DNA from: Bryobacterales bacterium
GTDB lineage: Bacteria; Acidobacteriota; Terriglobia; Bryobacterales; Bryobacteraceae
Assembly (NCBI GenBank): GCA_026954325.1
Contig: JAIXKK010000077.1
Coordinates: forward strand, 1 to 39,822
DNA length: 39,822 nucleotides
Direction: 5' to 3'
Shown: one piece after another, positions 25,685 through 34,128 of the stretch
Numbering within the stretch: position 1 is the stretch's first letter
How the letters are laid out: the number at the start of each line of letters is the position of its first letter
Translations under genes and position numbers: made by a program
The notes under the pieces: generated by a model
Databases searched by the model: none
Seen by the model: the letters and a program-made list of their open reading frames with translations, nothing else
Told to the model about the DNA's origin: nothing

Positions 25685-28390
25685 ATGGCCGTTCCACTTT
25701 CGCTCCACATTACACCTCACGGCAAGCTCCGCCTCACGGACGACATCGACGCGCCGCCTTTAGAGGACCGGCTCGCCGAACGTCTCCAACATGCCTTCGC
25801 CGGCGGCGCCGGTCATGGCCTTCTGCTCCTCGGCGCGGACGAACCCGGAACGCTTCTGCCGCCCGCCTTCGCCTATTGGCGCGAATTCGGAGCCCGCTAC
25901 CTCACTGCTCTTTGCGCCCGGCAGGACGCCGCCGGCACAGTCCCCGGCGCCATCCATGTTCCACCCCCTCCTGACGAAGATCTCGACCGGCTTGCCGCCG
26001 CCACTCCGCCGATGACCGGCGCCGAGTACCTTACTGCCGCCGTTCTACAAGATCTCTGGTCCGCCCTCGACACGGCCTTCCACCTCGAGCTCTCCGAAGC
26101 CAAATGCGGCGTTCAGGACTTCCTCAAAGCTCGTAACCCGGCCTGGAACCTCGTCGGCCGCGTGCACTTCAACCTCGCCGAGAATCGCAAGGACGAGGCT
26201 GCTCCCTTTGCCTTCCTCGCCACCTACACCACACGCCTGTCCGCCCAGGCCAAGGCGCAGCACCTTCCGCTCGGCCAGGCTTTGCGCGAGTATGCGGGAG
26301 CCGCAAACAAAGAGCGGCTCCTTTCGCTGCTGCTCCCGGTGCAGCGGGCTTCGGAAACCTGCCCGTGGTTGAAGGACATGGTGGACGGGGGCGAGATCTT
26401 TCACCCCCTCCGCTGGACGCCCCGGGAGGCGCTACGCATGCTTCGGGACGTACCGGCACTCGAGAGCGCCGGCGTCATCGTGCGCATGCCCGCCTCCTGG
26501 CGCGGCAACCGTCCGCCGCGTCCGCGAGTCACCGGAGCCGTGGGAGGAAAGCGGCCTTCTCTCCTCGGTCAGGACACGCTCCTCGATTTCCGCATGGACG
26601 TGACGCTCGACGGCGAGCCTCTCACTGCCGCGGAAATCCGGGAACTGCTGAAAAACACCGAGGGTCTCGCTCTCGTCCGTGGGCGCTGGATCGAAGTGGA
26701 CCGCGACCGGCTGAAGCACATGATGGAGCACTTCCAACAGGTGCAGCGCACGGCCGGCGAAAAGGGCCTCGCCTTCGCCGATGCCATGCGCCTGCTGGCG
26801 GGAGCCAACCTCGCGCCGGAAGATCCAGCGCTGGCCGAAGGCGCGGACTGGGCGCAGGTCGTCGCCGGCGATTGGCTTGCCGAAACCCTCAAAGGTTTGC
26901 GAACCCCCCAAGGCCTGGCGGCCGTGGATCCGGGCGATGATCTGAGGGGCACGCTCCGCCCCTACCAGCAGATCGGTGTCCGCTGGCTCTATCTGCTCGT
27001 CCGGCTGGGCTTGGGAGCCTGTCTCGCCGATGACATGGGACTTGGCAAGACCATTCAGGTCCTCTCGCTGCTGCTGGTGCTCAAACGCCAGGCCGCGGAA
27101 TCCCAGCCAAGCCTTCTGGTGGCCCCGGCCTCGCTGCTCGCGAATTGGGCCTCGGAGATGGAACGCTTCGCGCCGGCGCTGAGAGCCCTCATCGCCCATC
27201 CGTCGGCCATCCCGGCGCAGGACTTGAAGACATTTTCCAAGGATCGGCTGCGCCGGACCGACCTCGTCATCACCAGCTATGGAGCCCTCCTGCGCCTCCC
27301 CTGGATCAAGGACGTCGCATGGAGGCTGGCGGTGCTCGATGAGGCGCAGGCCATCAAGAACCCGGATGCGAAGCAAACCCAGGCGGTGAAACAGCTCGAG
27401 GCCGGAGCCCGGCTGGCGCTCACCGGAACCCCCGTGGAGAACCGACTAGGCGACTTGTGGTCCATCTTTGACTTCATCAACCCAGGCCTGCTCGGCTCCT
27501 CGAAACAGTTTTCAGGCTATGCCAAGCGGCTCGCCAACAGCCCTCACCCCTCCTATGCCCCGCTCCGCGAACTGGTCCGCCCCTACATTCTTCGCCGCCT
27601 GAAAACGGACAAAGAAGTCATCGCCGATCTGCCCGACAAGACCGAGATCAAGGCCTATTGCCCGCTCACCCGCCGCCAGGCCGCGCTTTACGAACAGGCC
27701 GTCCAGGAAATGGCCGCCGCGCTTGCCGAAACCACCGGAATCCGCCGCAAGGGGCTCGTCTTGTCCTACCTCATGCGCTTCAAGCAGATCTGCAACCATC
27801 CCTCGCAGTGGTTGGGCGACGGCGCGTGGACGGAAGAGGACAGCGGCAAATGGGCGCGCCTGCGGGACATAGCCGAGGTCGTTTCCGGCAAACAGGAGAA
27901 AATGCTCGTTTTTTCCCAATTTCGCGAAGTCATCGCGCCCCTTGCCGCCTTCCTCGCCGCGGTGTTCGGACGGCCCGGCCTCGTGCTTCATGGGGAAACC
28001 GAAGTCAAGAAGCGCAGGGATCTCGTGCGCCGCTTTCAGGAAGATGAGTTGACGCCCTTTTTCATCCTCTCGCTCAAGGCGGGTGGCGCGGGCCTCAATC
28101 TCACCGCTGCCTCTCACGTGGTGCACTTCGACCGCTGGTGGAATCCCGCTGTCGAAAACCAGGCCACCGACCGCGCCTTCCGCATCGGGCAGACGAAAAA
28201 TGTTCTTGTGCACAAGTTTGTGTGCCGCGGTACCGTGGAAGAGAAAATCGATGAACTGATTGAATCGAAAAAGCAGCTTTCGCGCGATCTCTTGGAAGGC
28301 GGCGCGGACCTGCTGCTCACCGAAATGAAGGACGACGAGTTGCTTCGCCTGGTGGCTCTCGACCTGAACAAGGCGTTGAAGGAGGCTTGA
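25685..28390 (+). CDS. SNF2-family DEAD/DEAH helicase-like ATPase
   Basis: The product has 901 residues. About 420 N-terminal residues form a variable region and a bacterial SNF2-associated domain. The ATPase core begins at LRPYQQIGVRWLYLL: motif I DDMGLGKTIQ, motif II DEAQAIKN, motif III LALTGTPVENRLGDLWSI, and motifs V-VI LSLKAGGAGLNLTAASHVV and NQATDRAFRIGQTKNVLVH. Such proteins translocate on duplex DNA; the bacterial role is uncertain (RapA-like recycling of RNA polymerase, DNA repair or defence). A SWIM zinc-finger gene follows after 3 bp, a recurring bacterial pairing, so they probably act together. TAGTGT stands six bases before the ATG and no Shine-Dalgarno is present. Confidence 0.93.
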   Translation: MAVPLSLHITPHGKLRLTDDIDAPPLEDRLAERLQHAFAGGAGHGLLLLGADEPGTLLPPAFAYWREFGARYLTALCARQDAAGTVPGAIHVPPPPDEDLDRLAAATPPMTGAEYLTAAVLQDLWSALDTAFHLELSEAKCGVQDFLKARNPAWNLVGRVHFNLAENRKDEAAPFAFLATYTTRLSAQAKAQHLPLGQALREYAGAANKERLLSLLLPVQRASETCPWLKDMVDGGEIFHPLRWTPREALRMLRDVPALESAGVIVRMPASWRGNRPPRPRVTGAVGGKRPSLLGQDTLLDFRMDVTLDGEPLTAAEIRELLKNTEGLALVRGRWIEVDRDRLKHMMEHFQQVQRTAGEKGLAFADAMRLLAGANLAPEDPALAEGADWAQVVAGDWLAETLKGLRTPQGLAAVDPGDDLRGTLRPYQQIGVRWLYLLVRLGLGACLADDMGLGKTIQVLSLLLVLKRQAAESQPSLLVAPASLLANWASEMERFAPALRALIAHPSAIPAQDLKTFSKDRLRRTDLVITSYGALLRLPWIKDVAWRLAVLDEAQAIKNPDAKQTQAVKQLEAGARLALTGTPVENRLGDLWSIFDFINPGLLGSSKQFSGYAKRLANSPHPSYAPLRELVRPYILRRLKTDKEVIADLPDKTEIKAYCPLTRRQAALYEQAVQEMAAALAETTGIRRKGLVLSYLMRFKQICNHPSQWLGDGAWTEEDSGKWARLRDIAEVVSGKQEKMLVFSQFREVIAPLAAFLAAVFGRPGLVLHGETEVKKRRDLVRRFQEDELTPFFILSLKAGGAGLNLTAASHVVHFDRWWNPAVENQATDRAFRIGQTKNVLVHKFVCRGTVEEKIDELIESKKQLSRDLLEGGADLLLTEMKDDELLRLVALDLNKALKEA

Positions 28391-28393
28391 ATC

Positions 28394-29209
28394 ATGAGCT
28401 TTTATGGCTGGCGGCCCTATGTTCCCGTGGCCGAGCGGCGGCGCAAAGCGGAGCGGGAACTCGAAAAGCGCCGTAAGAAGGGGCTGGCCGTTTCCCCCGT
28501 CATCCTCTCCGGCCGCGTCATCGCTTCCACTTTCTGGGGCAAGGCATGGTGCGAGAATCTCGAGCGCTACAGTGACTACGCCAACCGCCTGCCGCGCGGC
28601 CGCACCTACGTACGCAACGGCTCCGTCGTCGATTTGCAGATCGCTCAGGGCGCCATCACCGCCATGGTCAGCGGATCGCAGTTGTACGAGGTCAGACTGC
28701 ACGTGGCGCCTGTCCCCAAAACGCGCTGGAAATCTATTTGTCAGGATTGCGCCGGAGGCATCGATTCCCTCGTGGAACTGCTTCAAGGGCGGTTTTCGAA
28801 AGGCGTCATGGAAAGAATCTGCCGCCAAACCCACGGCCTCTTCCCATCGCCCGCCGAAATCAAGCTCTCATGCAGTTGCCCGGATTGGGCGGATATGTGC
28901 AAACACGTCGCCGCGGTCCTATATGGCGTCGGATCCCGCTTTGACCATCAGCCCGAGCTTTTGTTCCGGTTGCGCGCCGTGGAGGAAACGGACCTGATCG
29001 CGAGCGCCGGAAAATCCATACCCTTGTCCAAGGCTGAACCAACCGCCGGCAAGGTTCTCGCGAGTGAGGATCTTGGGGGTATGTTCGGGCTCGACATGGC
29101 CGCGCCGGAAGCGCCCGCGAAAACCAGGCGCCCACGGAAGCCGGCAGTGAAAAAGACGCCTGCGCAAAAAGTGCGCAAACCCGCCGCAAAGAAGAAAAAA
29201 AGAAGCTAA
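28394..29209 (+). CDS. SWIM zinc-finger protein with basic histone H1-like tail
   Basis: The product has 271 residues. The N-terminal part ([40 protein letters not shown]) is typical of SWIM proteins that sit beside SNF2 genes. The SWIM motif [16 protein letters not shown] provides the CxC...CxH zinc ligands. The last 40 or so residues are rich in Lys, Ala and Pro ([19 protein letters not shown]), like eukaryotic H1 tails and suited to non-specific DNA binding. It begins 3 bp after the SNF2 stop and probably guides that ATPase to DNA or a protein partner. Its TAA stop overlaps the rpsT TAG stop on the other strand. Confidence 0.9.
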   Translation: MSFYGWRPYVPVAERRRKAERELEKRRKKGLAVSPVILSGRVIASTFWGKAWCENLERYSDYANRLPRGRTYVRNGSVVDLQIAQGAITAMVSGSQLYEVRLHVAPVPKTRWKSICQDCAGGIDSLVELLQGRFSKGVMERICRQTHGLFPSPAEIKLSCSCPDWADMCKHVAAVLYGVGSRFDHQPELLFRLRAVEETDLIASAGKSIPLSKAEPTAGKVLASEDLGGMFGLDMAAPEAPAKTRRPRKPAVKKTPAQKVRKPAAKKKKRS

Positions 29210-29472
29210 GCGGCCATCTTCGCCAGCCGGGCGTGGATGCGGGACTTGTAACGCGCGGCGGTGTTCTTCTTGATCACACCCCACTTGGCCGCGCGGTCAA
29301 TCAGGGAAAACGTCTGTGGAACGATCGCCGTCGCGCCTTGCACATCCTTCTTCTCGAGCAACCGCCGCATCGAGCGGACCTGGCGCCGCAGCCGCGATTT
29401 GCGCTGACGGTTGATCTCCGTGCGGCGCTCGGTCATCCGCATCCGTTTGAGGGCAGAAAACGTATTTGCCAT
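29206..29472 (-). CDS. rpsT: Ribosomal protein S20
   Basis: The product has 88 residues, the normal length. The sequence is highly basic and helical: [32 protein letters not shown], and the C-terminal signature [20 protein letters not shown]20 binds 16S rRNA early in 30S assembly. Translation ends at TAG 29206-29208, overlapping the SWIM gene by four bases on the opposite strand. Upstream sequence on the minus strand is AT-rich compared with its neighbours and probably holds the promoter, but I see no convincing box pair. Confidence 0.96.
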   Translation of the reverse strand: MANTFSALKRMRMTERRTEINRQRKSRLRRQVRSMRRLLEKKDVQGATAIVPQTFSLIDRAAKWGVIKKNTAARYKSRIHARLAKMAA

Positions 29473-29582
29473 TTCTATTTACACCAATACCATTTCAAAA
29501 TGCTCATACCAGAATATCGAAAACGCCCGCGCGGGTCAAACCAGCAAAGCGCGGCCGCCGGGTTTGGCGGTAAGATTGCCTT

Positions 29583-30962
29583 ATGCGGGGCTCGTCGCGT
29601 TCGGCCGTTTCCCTGCTTGGCGCTCTGCTGGTAACCGGAGCGCTCGCAGTCGCACAATATCCAGGCCAGTACCCCGGCCAATATCCGGGCCAGTATCCCC
29701 CTGGCCAATACCCTCCTGGCCAGTATCCTCCCGGCCAGTATCCCGGCGGCGGCCTCCCCATGCCCCGGCTTCCCTTCCCCAAGCGAAACAAGGACAAGAA
29801 CAAAAAGGAAAGCTCGGGCAAAGAAGAGAAGACGACGCTCGCCTCCGCCGAGGGCCGCCTCAGGAAGTTGAGCGAAAAGGATCTCATCCTCGAATCCCGC
29901 AAGGGCCTGCTCCGCTTCCGGCTCCTCGTCAAAACGCAGTTCCGCAACAAGGCCGGCGACCCCATCCGCGATTCTCTCCTCCACCCCGGCGATGAACTCA
30001 CCGTTCAGGTCAATCCCGACGACGAAGAAACCGCCCTGCGCGTCATCCTGATGCGCGAGGGTTCCGCGGGCGATCGGGCTTCCGCGGAGAAGCCTGTCGA
30101 TGAATCCGCCGTGCGCACCCCCAATTCCGAAGACCTCGGCAAGCCCCGCACGGTCACCATTGACGATAAGTCGAGTGAATCCGCCGCGGCCCAATCCGAA
30201 TCCACCGCCTCGGCCGAAGCCGCGCCGGAACCCGTATCCATCCCGCCGCGCCCTCGCGATCCCAAGCGCGATACCGACGAACAGATTCTCAGGGATGCCC
30301 GCGACGCCGCCGTCGCTTTTTCAGCCGGCCTTCCGGACTTTACCGCCCGGCAATCCACCAGCCGCTTCTATAGCACGGACGGCGCCGGACAATGGCAGCC
30401 CATCGACGTAGTCACCGCCGAGTTGAGCTACTCCGGCGGTAAAGAGGAGTATCACAACTTCGAAATTAACGGCAGAGAGGCGGACCGCCCAGTGGAAAAA
30501 ACCGGGGCACTGAGCACCGGCGACTTCGCTTCCACTCTCGATGGCCTCCTCTCCCCGGCCACCAAAGCCGCCTTCACCCGCCGCGGCGAGGAGCATGTGG
30601 GCTCACGCCCTGCCTGGGTCTATGACTTCAAAGTCGAGCAGCCGAACTCCCATTGGAGCCTGGTCTCCCCCGATGGGCGTCATTACAACCCCGCCTACGA
30701 AGGCACGCTTTGGGTGGATCAGGATACCCGCCAGGTTCTCCGCCTCGAGCAGCGCGCACTCTCCATTCCCAACGAGTTCCCCTTCAGCAAGGCGGAGTCG
30801 AAACTCGAATATTCCTACGTGCGCATCGGCCAGAAAGTCTACCTCATGCCCGCCGGCGGAGAAAGCATCGGCTGTATGAACGGCAGCGGCGCCTGTACCC
30901 GTACCCTGACCGCGTACAAGCACTACCGCCAGTCCGGCGCCGGGTCGAGCGCCAGGTTCTAA
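29583..30962 (+). CDS. Secreted protein with YPGQ repeat, Acidobacteriota-type
   Basis: The product has 459 residues. A signal peptide (SLLGALLVTGALAVA) is followed directly by a Tyr-Pro-Gly-Gln repeat (residues 25-56), then a lysine-rich stretch, a domain with LASAEGRLRKLSEKDLILES that may form a small beta unit, an Ala/Ser/Glu-rich linker (about 165-215), and a C-terminal domain of some 230 residues. That last domain (WVDQDTRQVLRLEQRALSIP, YVRIGQKVYLMPAGGES, CTRTLTAYKHYR) resembles a lipoprotein-carrier-like beta fold seen in many secreted Acidobacteriota proteins. Function is unknown. TAAGAT stands six bases before the ATG with no Shine-Dalgarno, suggesting a leaderless mRNA. Confidence 0.8.
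   Translation: MRGSSRSAVSLLGALLVTGALAVAQYPGQYPGQYPGQYPPGQYPPGQYPPGQYPGGGLPMPRLPFPKRNKDKNKKESSGKEEKTTLASAEGRLRKLSEKDLILESRKGLLRFRLLVKTQFRNKAGDPIRDSLLHPGDELTVQVNPDDEETALRVILMREGSAGDRASAEKPVDESAVRTPNSEDLGKPRTVTIDDKSSESAAAQSESTASAEAAPEPVSIPPRPRDPKRDTDEQILRDARDAAVAFSAGLPDFTARQSTSRFYSTDGAGQWQPIDVVTAELSYSGGKEEYHNFEINGREADRPVEKTGALSTGDFASTLDGLLSPATKAAFTRRGEEHVGSRPAWVYDFKVEQPNSHWSLVSPDGRHYNPAYEGTLWVDQDTRQVLRLEQRALSIPNEFPFSKAESKLEYSYVRIGQKVYLMPAGGESIGCMNGSGACTRTLTAYKHYRQSGAGSSARF
29655..29744 (+). repeat. Coding tandem repeat (QYPG / GQYPP)
   Basis: The DNA repeats 12-bp units reading (C/G)CCAGTA(C/T)CC(C/G)GG and then 15-bp units with an extra proline codon, encoding QYPG units and then QYPPG units just after the signal peptide. 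Units differ at synonymous sites, so the array is not freshly duplicated. Confidence 0.8.
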
Positions 30963-30969
30963 TGCCCGC

Positions 30970-32388
30970 TCACACCTTCCAGCAGATCAGCTTCGGCTCC
31001 GTCATCTCCTCAATCGCGTACTTCGGCCCTTCCCTTCCCGTCCCGCTCAGCTTCACCCCGCCGTAAGGCATCTGGTCCACGCGATACTGCGGAATCTCGT
31101 TGATCATGAACCCGCCGGCGTGCACCTTCCGCGCCGCCAGGAACGCCTTCCCTATGTCGCGCGTGTAGATTCCCGCCTGCAGGCCGTAGTCGCTCTCGTT
31201 CACCCGCGCTACCGCCTCTTCCAAATCCCTGTATCCGTTGATCCCCACCACGGGCCCGAACGCCTCCTTGCACGAGATCCGCACGTTCGCCGGCACATCG
31301 GCCAGCACCGCGGGCTGCATGGTGGCGCGCTTGCGCACCCCGCCCGTCAATAGCCTCGCCCCATGCCGCACCGCCTCGTCAATCCAGCTCTCCACCCGCT
31401 CGGCTTCCTTCTCCGTGATCAGCGAGCTGATGTCCGTACCGGGGTCATGCGGATGGCCCAGCTTCAGCTTTTCCGTCAACTCCACCATGCGGTCCATGAA
31501 CTCGCTCCGCGCCGTCTCCTCGACAAAGATCCGCTGTACCGAAATGCACACCTGCCCGGAGTGCGCGAAGCTCCCCGCCACGCACCGCGCCGCCGCCTCC
31601 TCCAGGTTCGCATCGCCCTCCACGATCACCGCCGAATTGTTCCCCAACTCGAGCGTCACCCGCTTCATTCCCGCCAGGTTCCGCAGCCGCAAACCCACTT
31701 CCGGGCTCCCCGTGAACGTGATCATCGCTACGTCTTTGTGAAAACAGAGGTGCTCCCCGATGGAGCCGCCAGGACCGGTGATCACGTTCAGCGCGCCCTT
31801 GGGAAGTCCGCATTCGGTGAACACGTCCGCCATCATGATCGCGCTGATCGGCGTCGTTGAAGCCGGCTTGTGGACCACCGTGTTCCCCCCGGCGAGCGCC
31901 GGGCCAATCTTGTGCATCGCCAGATTCAGCGGGAAGTTGAACGGCGTGATGGCCGCGATCACTCCCACCGGCTCGCGGACGGTCATCGCCATGTGGCCCC
32001 TCCCGCCGGGCGAGGCGTCCATCGGAACCACCTCCCCGTGCAGCCGGTGCGCTTCCTCGGAGGAAAACAGCAGCGTCCGCGCCGCCCGGTCCATCTCCAT
32101 CCGCGCCTCCTTGATCGGCTTGCCCGATTCCGAGCTGATCGCCTTGGCGAACTCTTCCTTTCTCTCAAGCAGCCGGTCACAGGCCTTGCGCAGGATCGCC
32201 GCCCGTTCGTCCAGGATCATCTCCCGCATCGCGCCGCCCGCGGCCTTTGCCGCCTTCACGGCCGCGTCCACAAGCTCGAGGCCGGCCTCGAAAATGGTCC
32301 CTACCGTCGTCCCGTCGTAGGGAAGCCGCACCTCCAGCCTGTGGGCGGAAGCGGCGGGCTCGCCCGCAATGCGCATCGGATACTCCAT
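30970..32388 (-). CDS. NAD(P)-dependent aldehyde dehydrogenase
   Basis: The product has 472 residues, the standard ALDH length. Seen: the cofactor-binding segment VIAAITPFNFPLNLAMHKIG, FTGSPEVGLRLRNLAG, the general base in LELGNNSAV, the catalytic cysteine in HSGQVCISVQRIFVEE, and the C-terminal motif EAFGPVVGINGYRDLEEAV. The form resembles lactaldehyde and non-phosphorylating glyceraldehyde-3-phosphate dehydrogenases; the substrate is not assured. It starts 9 bp after the secretin stop on the same strand, so it may ride on that transcript. AGGA precedes the ATG at eight bases, and the secretin TAG stop forms part of it. It converges on the YPGQ-protein gene with 7 bp between stops. Confidence 0.9.
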   Translation of the reverse strand: MEYPMRIAGEPAASAHRLEVRLPYDGTTVGTIFEAGLELVDAAVKAAKAAGGAMREMILDERAAILRKACDRLLERKEEFAKAISSESGKPIKEARMEMDRAARTLLFSSEEAHRLHGEVVPMDASPGGRGHMAMTVREPVGVIAAITPFNFPLNLAMHKIGPALAGGNTVVHKPASTTPISAIMMADVFTECGLPKGALNVITGPGGSIGEHLCFHKDVAMITFTGSPEVGLRLRNLAGMKRVTLELGNNSAVIVEGDANLEEAAARCVAGSFAHSGQVCISVQRIFVEETARSEFMDRMVELTEKLKLGHPHDPGTDISSLITEKEAERVESWIDEAVRHGARLLTGGVRKRATMQPAVLADVPANVRISCKEAFGPVVGINGYRDLEEAVARVNESDYGLQAGIYTRDIGKAFLAARKVHAGGFMINEIPQYRVDQMPYGGVKLSGTGREGPKYAIEEMTEPKLICWKV

Positions 32389-32397
32389 GAAGTCATC

Positions 32398-34047
32398 CTA
32401 TCGTGTCTGGCTCGAAGGAAGCGTGTTCCAGCGTCCCTCGCTTCCCGTATAGATAGCCTTCGTGATGGTCTCCGGCGAGGCGCTATCGATGATGTGCGGC
32501 TTGATCACCACCAGCACCTGACCCGACTGCGCCGATACCGTCCGCTCCGTCAATAGCTGGCTCAGTACAGGCACTGAAGCCAGGCCCGCAATCCCGGAAA
32601 TATTTCGCGCTTCCGTAACCGACATCAGCCCCGCAAGCACCGCGTCCTCCCCTTCCTTCAACCTTACGGTCGAGGCGAACTTGCGATTCTGGATCACTGG
32701 AATTCCGTTGTAGCTGCTGCTTCCCAGAACCTTGAATTCCGCATCCACCTGCAGCGACACTTCCCGCGAACCGTGAATCCGCGGCGTCAACTTCAGCACC
32801 AGCCCCAGATCCTCGAAGTTAAAGGTGGAGGGCGTCGCATACGGCGATATCCCGCCCGTTCCCATGAACTGCTGCGTGACAATCGGATACTTGTCTCCGA
32901 TATGGATGGTTGCCTCCTGCGAATCGAGCGACCGTATCTCCGTCTTGAACAGTGACACCGCCCGCCCGTTGGCGACGCTCGCAAATGCCGTCGCATTGGA
33001 AATCGCCAGCGCGATAGTAGAAAACCCGCCCCCGGCCACCAGAAACTTCGTATACCCCGGCACGAAGTTGGGAAACATCCGCAGCCCGCGCGTGGGCGTT
33101 CCCTTTCGCCCCAGAAACGCGATCGCCGTCGCTGTCGGCAGGCTGAAGCCATAGTGCAACTCATGGCTCTCCGACAGTTCCACCAACTCCACTTCCACCA
33201 TCACCTGGGACCGCAACGTCAGCAACTGCTCATACAGCGCCTGTGCTGTCCGTACTTTTCCCACCCGGTCCCTGATCAACACCAGCCGCTGTCCCCCGTC
33301 CACGGCGAACCGCTTGATTTCCAACACTTGTTGCACGGCTCGCGCCAGTTCCTGCGCCTCCTGCACCGTCACCGGATTCGGAATCGACAACGTCACCGCC
33401 ATGTTCGGCTCGGCTTCCGTCCGCTTCTGCTGCGTATCCTTGTAGATCATCAGCAGTTTCCCGCTCAGCGGCACGGCGAAGGACGATGTGGCCGATTCGA
33501 GTGCGTACAACGCGGTGCCGAGACCCACGTCGTTCAGTTGGAAGCGGATCGTGGGTCCGGCCTCGGGGTAGTCGGCATCGAACACCAGATCCAGCCCGAA
33601 GCTCTGCGTTACCTTTGTAAACAGCGTGCGCGCATTCGCTTTCAGGTCGAAACTCTTCTTCCCCGGAACTCCCTTCAGCTCTTCCGGCGGAAGCGGACGC
33701 CGCGACTCTTCCACCTCCTCGCGGGTAATGTTCGTCCCCACCAGGAACTCAGGCCGCTTGCCGTCCTCCTGCTTCTCTCCGGGCGGCGGCAATTCGGTAA
33801 TCGATGCCGGCATTACCTTTGATTCCCGCATGGCCCGGGTTCGCAGCGCCTGGCTCCGCACCCAATAGGAATGGTTCCTCGGATCCGCGGCGGCCGCCTC
33901 GGCGTACAGGAGATACGCCTTTACGGCATCCCCGGCTTTTTCCGCTTTTCGTGCTCTCTTCGCCAGCGAACTTGCGCTTTCTCCGCCCAAACACACCATT
34001 CCCGCACACAACGCCAAACAGAGGATAGAAAGCGGACGCCTCACCAT
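32398..34047 (-). CDS. Secretin-family outer-membrane channel protein
   Basis: The product has 549 residues from ATG 34047, which opens a signal peptide (VRRPLSILCLALCAGMVCLG); longer upstream reading is rejected. A TPR-like helical pair follows (SSLAKRARKAEKAGDAVKAY), then an STN domain (FDLKANARTLFTKVTQSFGL and GLGTALYALESATSSFAVPL), N-domains, and the secretin core: SLFKTEIRSLDSQEATIHIG, FEDLGLVLKLTPRI, and VPVLSQLLTERTVSAQSG with LVVIKPHII. Secretins form multimeric outer-membrane pores of type II secretion, type IV pili or Tad systems. With TadE/TadG-like genes nearby, a Tad-type secretin (RcpA/CpaC role) is most likely. It diverges from the AAA+ gene over 81 bp. Confidence 0.85.
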   Translation of the reverse strand: MVRRPLSILCLALCAGMVCLGGESASSLAKRARKAEKAGDAVKAYLLYAEAAAADPRNHSYWVRSQALRTRAMRESKVMPASITELPPPGEKQEDGKRPEFLVGTNITREEVEESRRPLPPEELKGVPGKKSFDLKANARTLFTKVTQSFGLDLVFDADYPEAGPTIRFQLNDVGLGTALYALESATSSFAVPLSGKLLMIYKDTQQKRTEAEPNMAVTLSIPNPVTVQEAQELARAVQQVLEIKRFAVDGGQRLVLIRDRVGKVRTAQALYEQLLTLRSQVMVEVELVELSESHELHYGFSLPTATAIAFLGRKGTPTRGLRMFPNFVPGYTKFLVAGGGFSTIALAISNATAFASVANGRAVSLFKTEIRSLDSQEATIHIGDKYPIVTQQFMGTGGISPYATPSTFNFEDLGLVLKLTPRIHGSREVSLQVDAEFKVLGSSSYNGIPVIQNRKFASTVRLKEGEDAVLAGLMSVTEARNISGIAGLASVPVLSQLLTERTVSAQSGQVLVVIKPHIIDSASPETITKAIYTGSEGRWNTLPSSQTR

Positions 34048-34128
34048 TGACAATGACGCTCGAGGGCGCCGCCGCGTGGATAAACTCCAGCCGCCCGCCT
34101 GCCGATAGTACGGGCAGCAAGGAGAACT

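Noticed and set aside
29655..29744. CRISPR array or intergenic satellite
   Set aside because: The repeats are contiguous, in frame and inside a secreted protein gene, without spacers.
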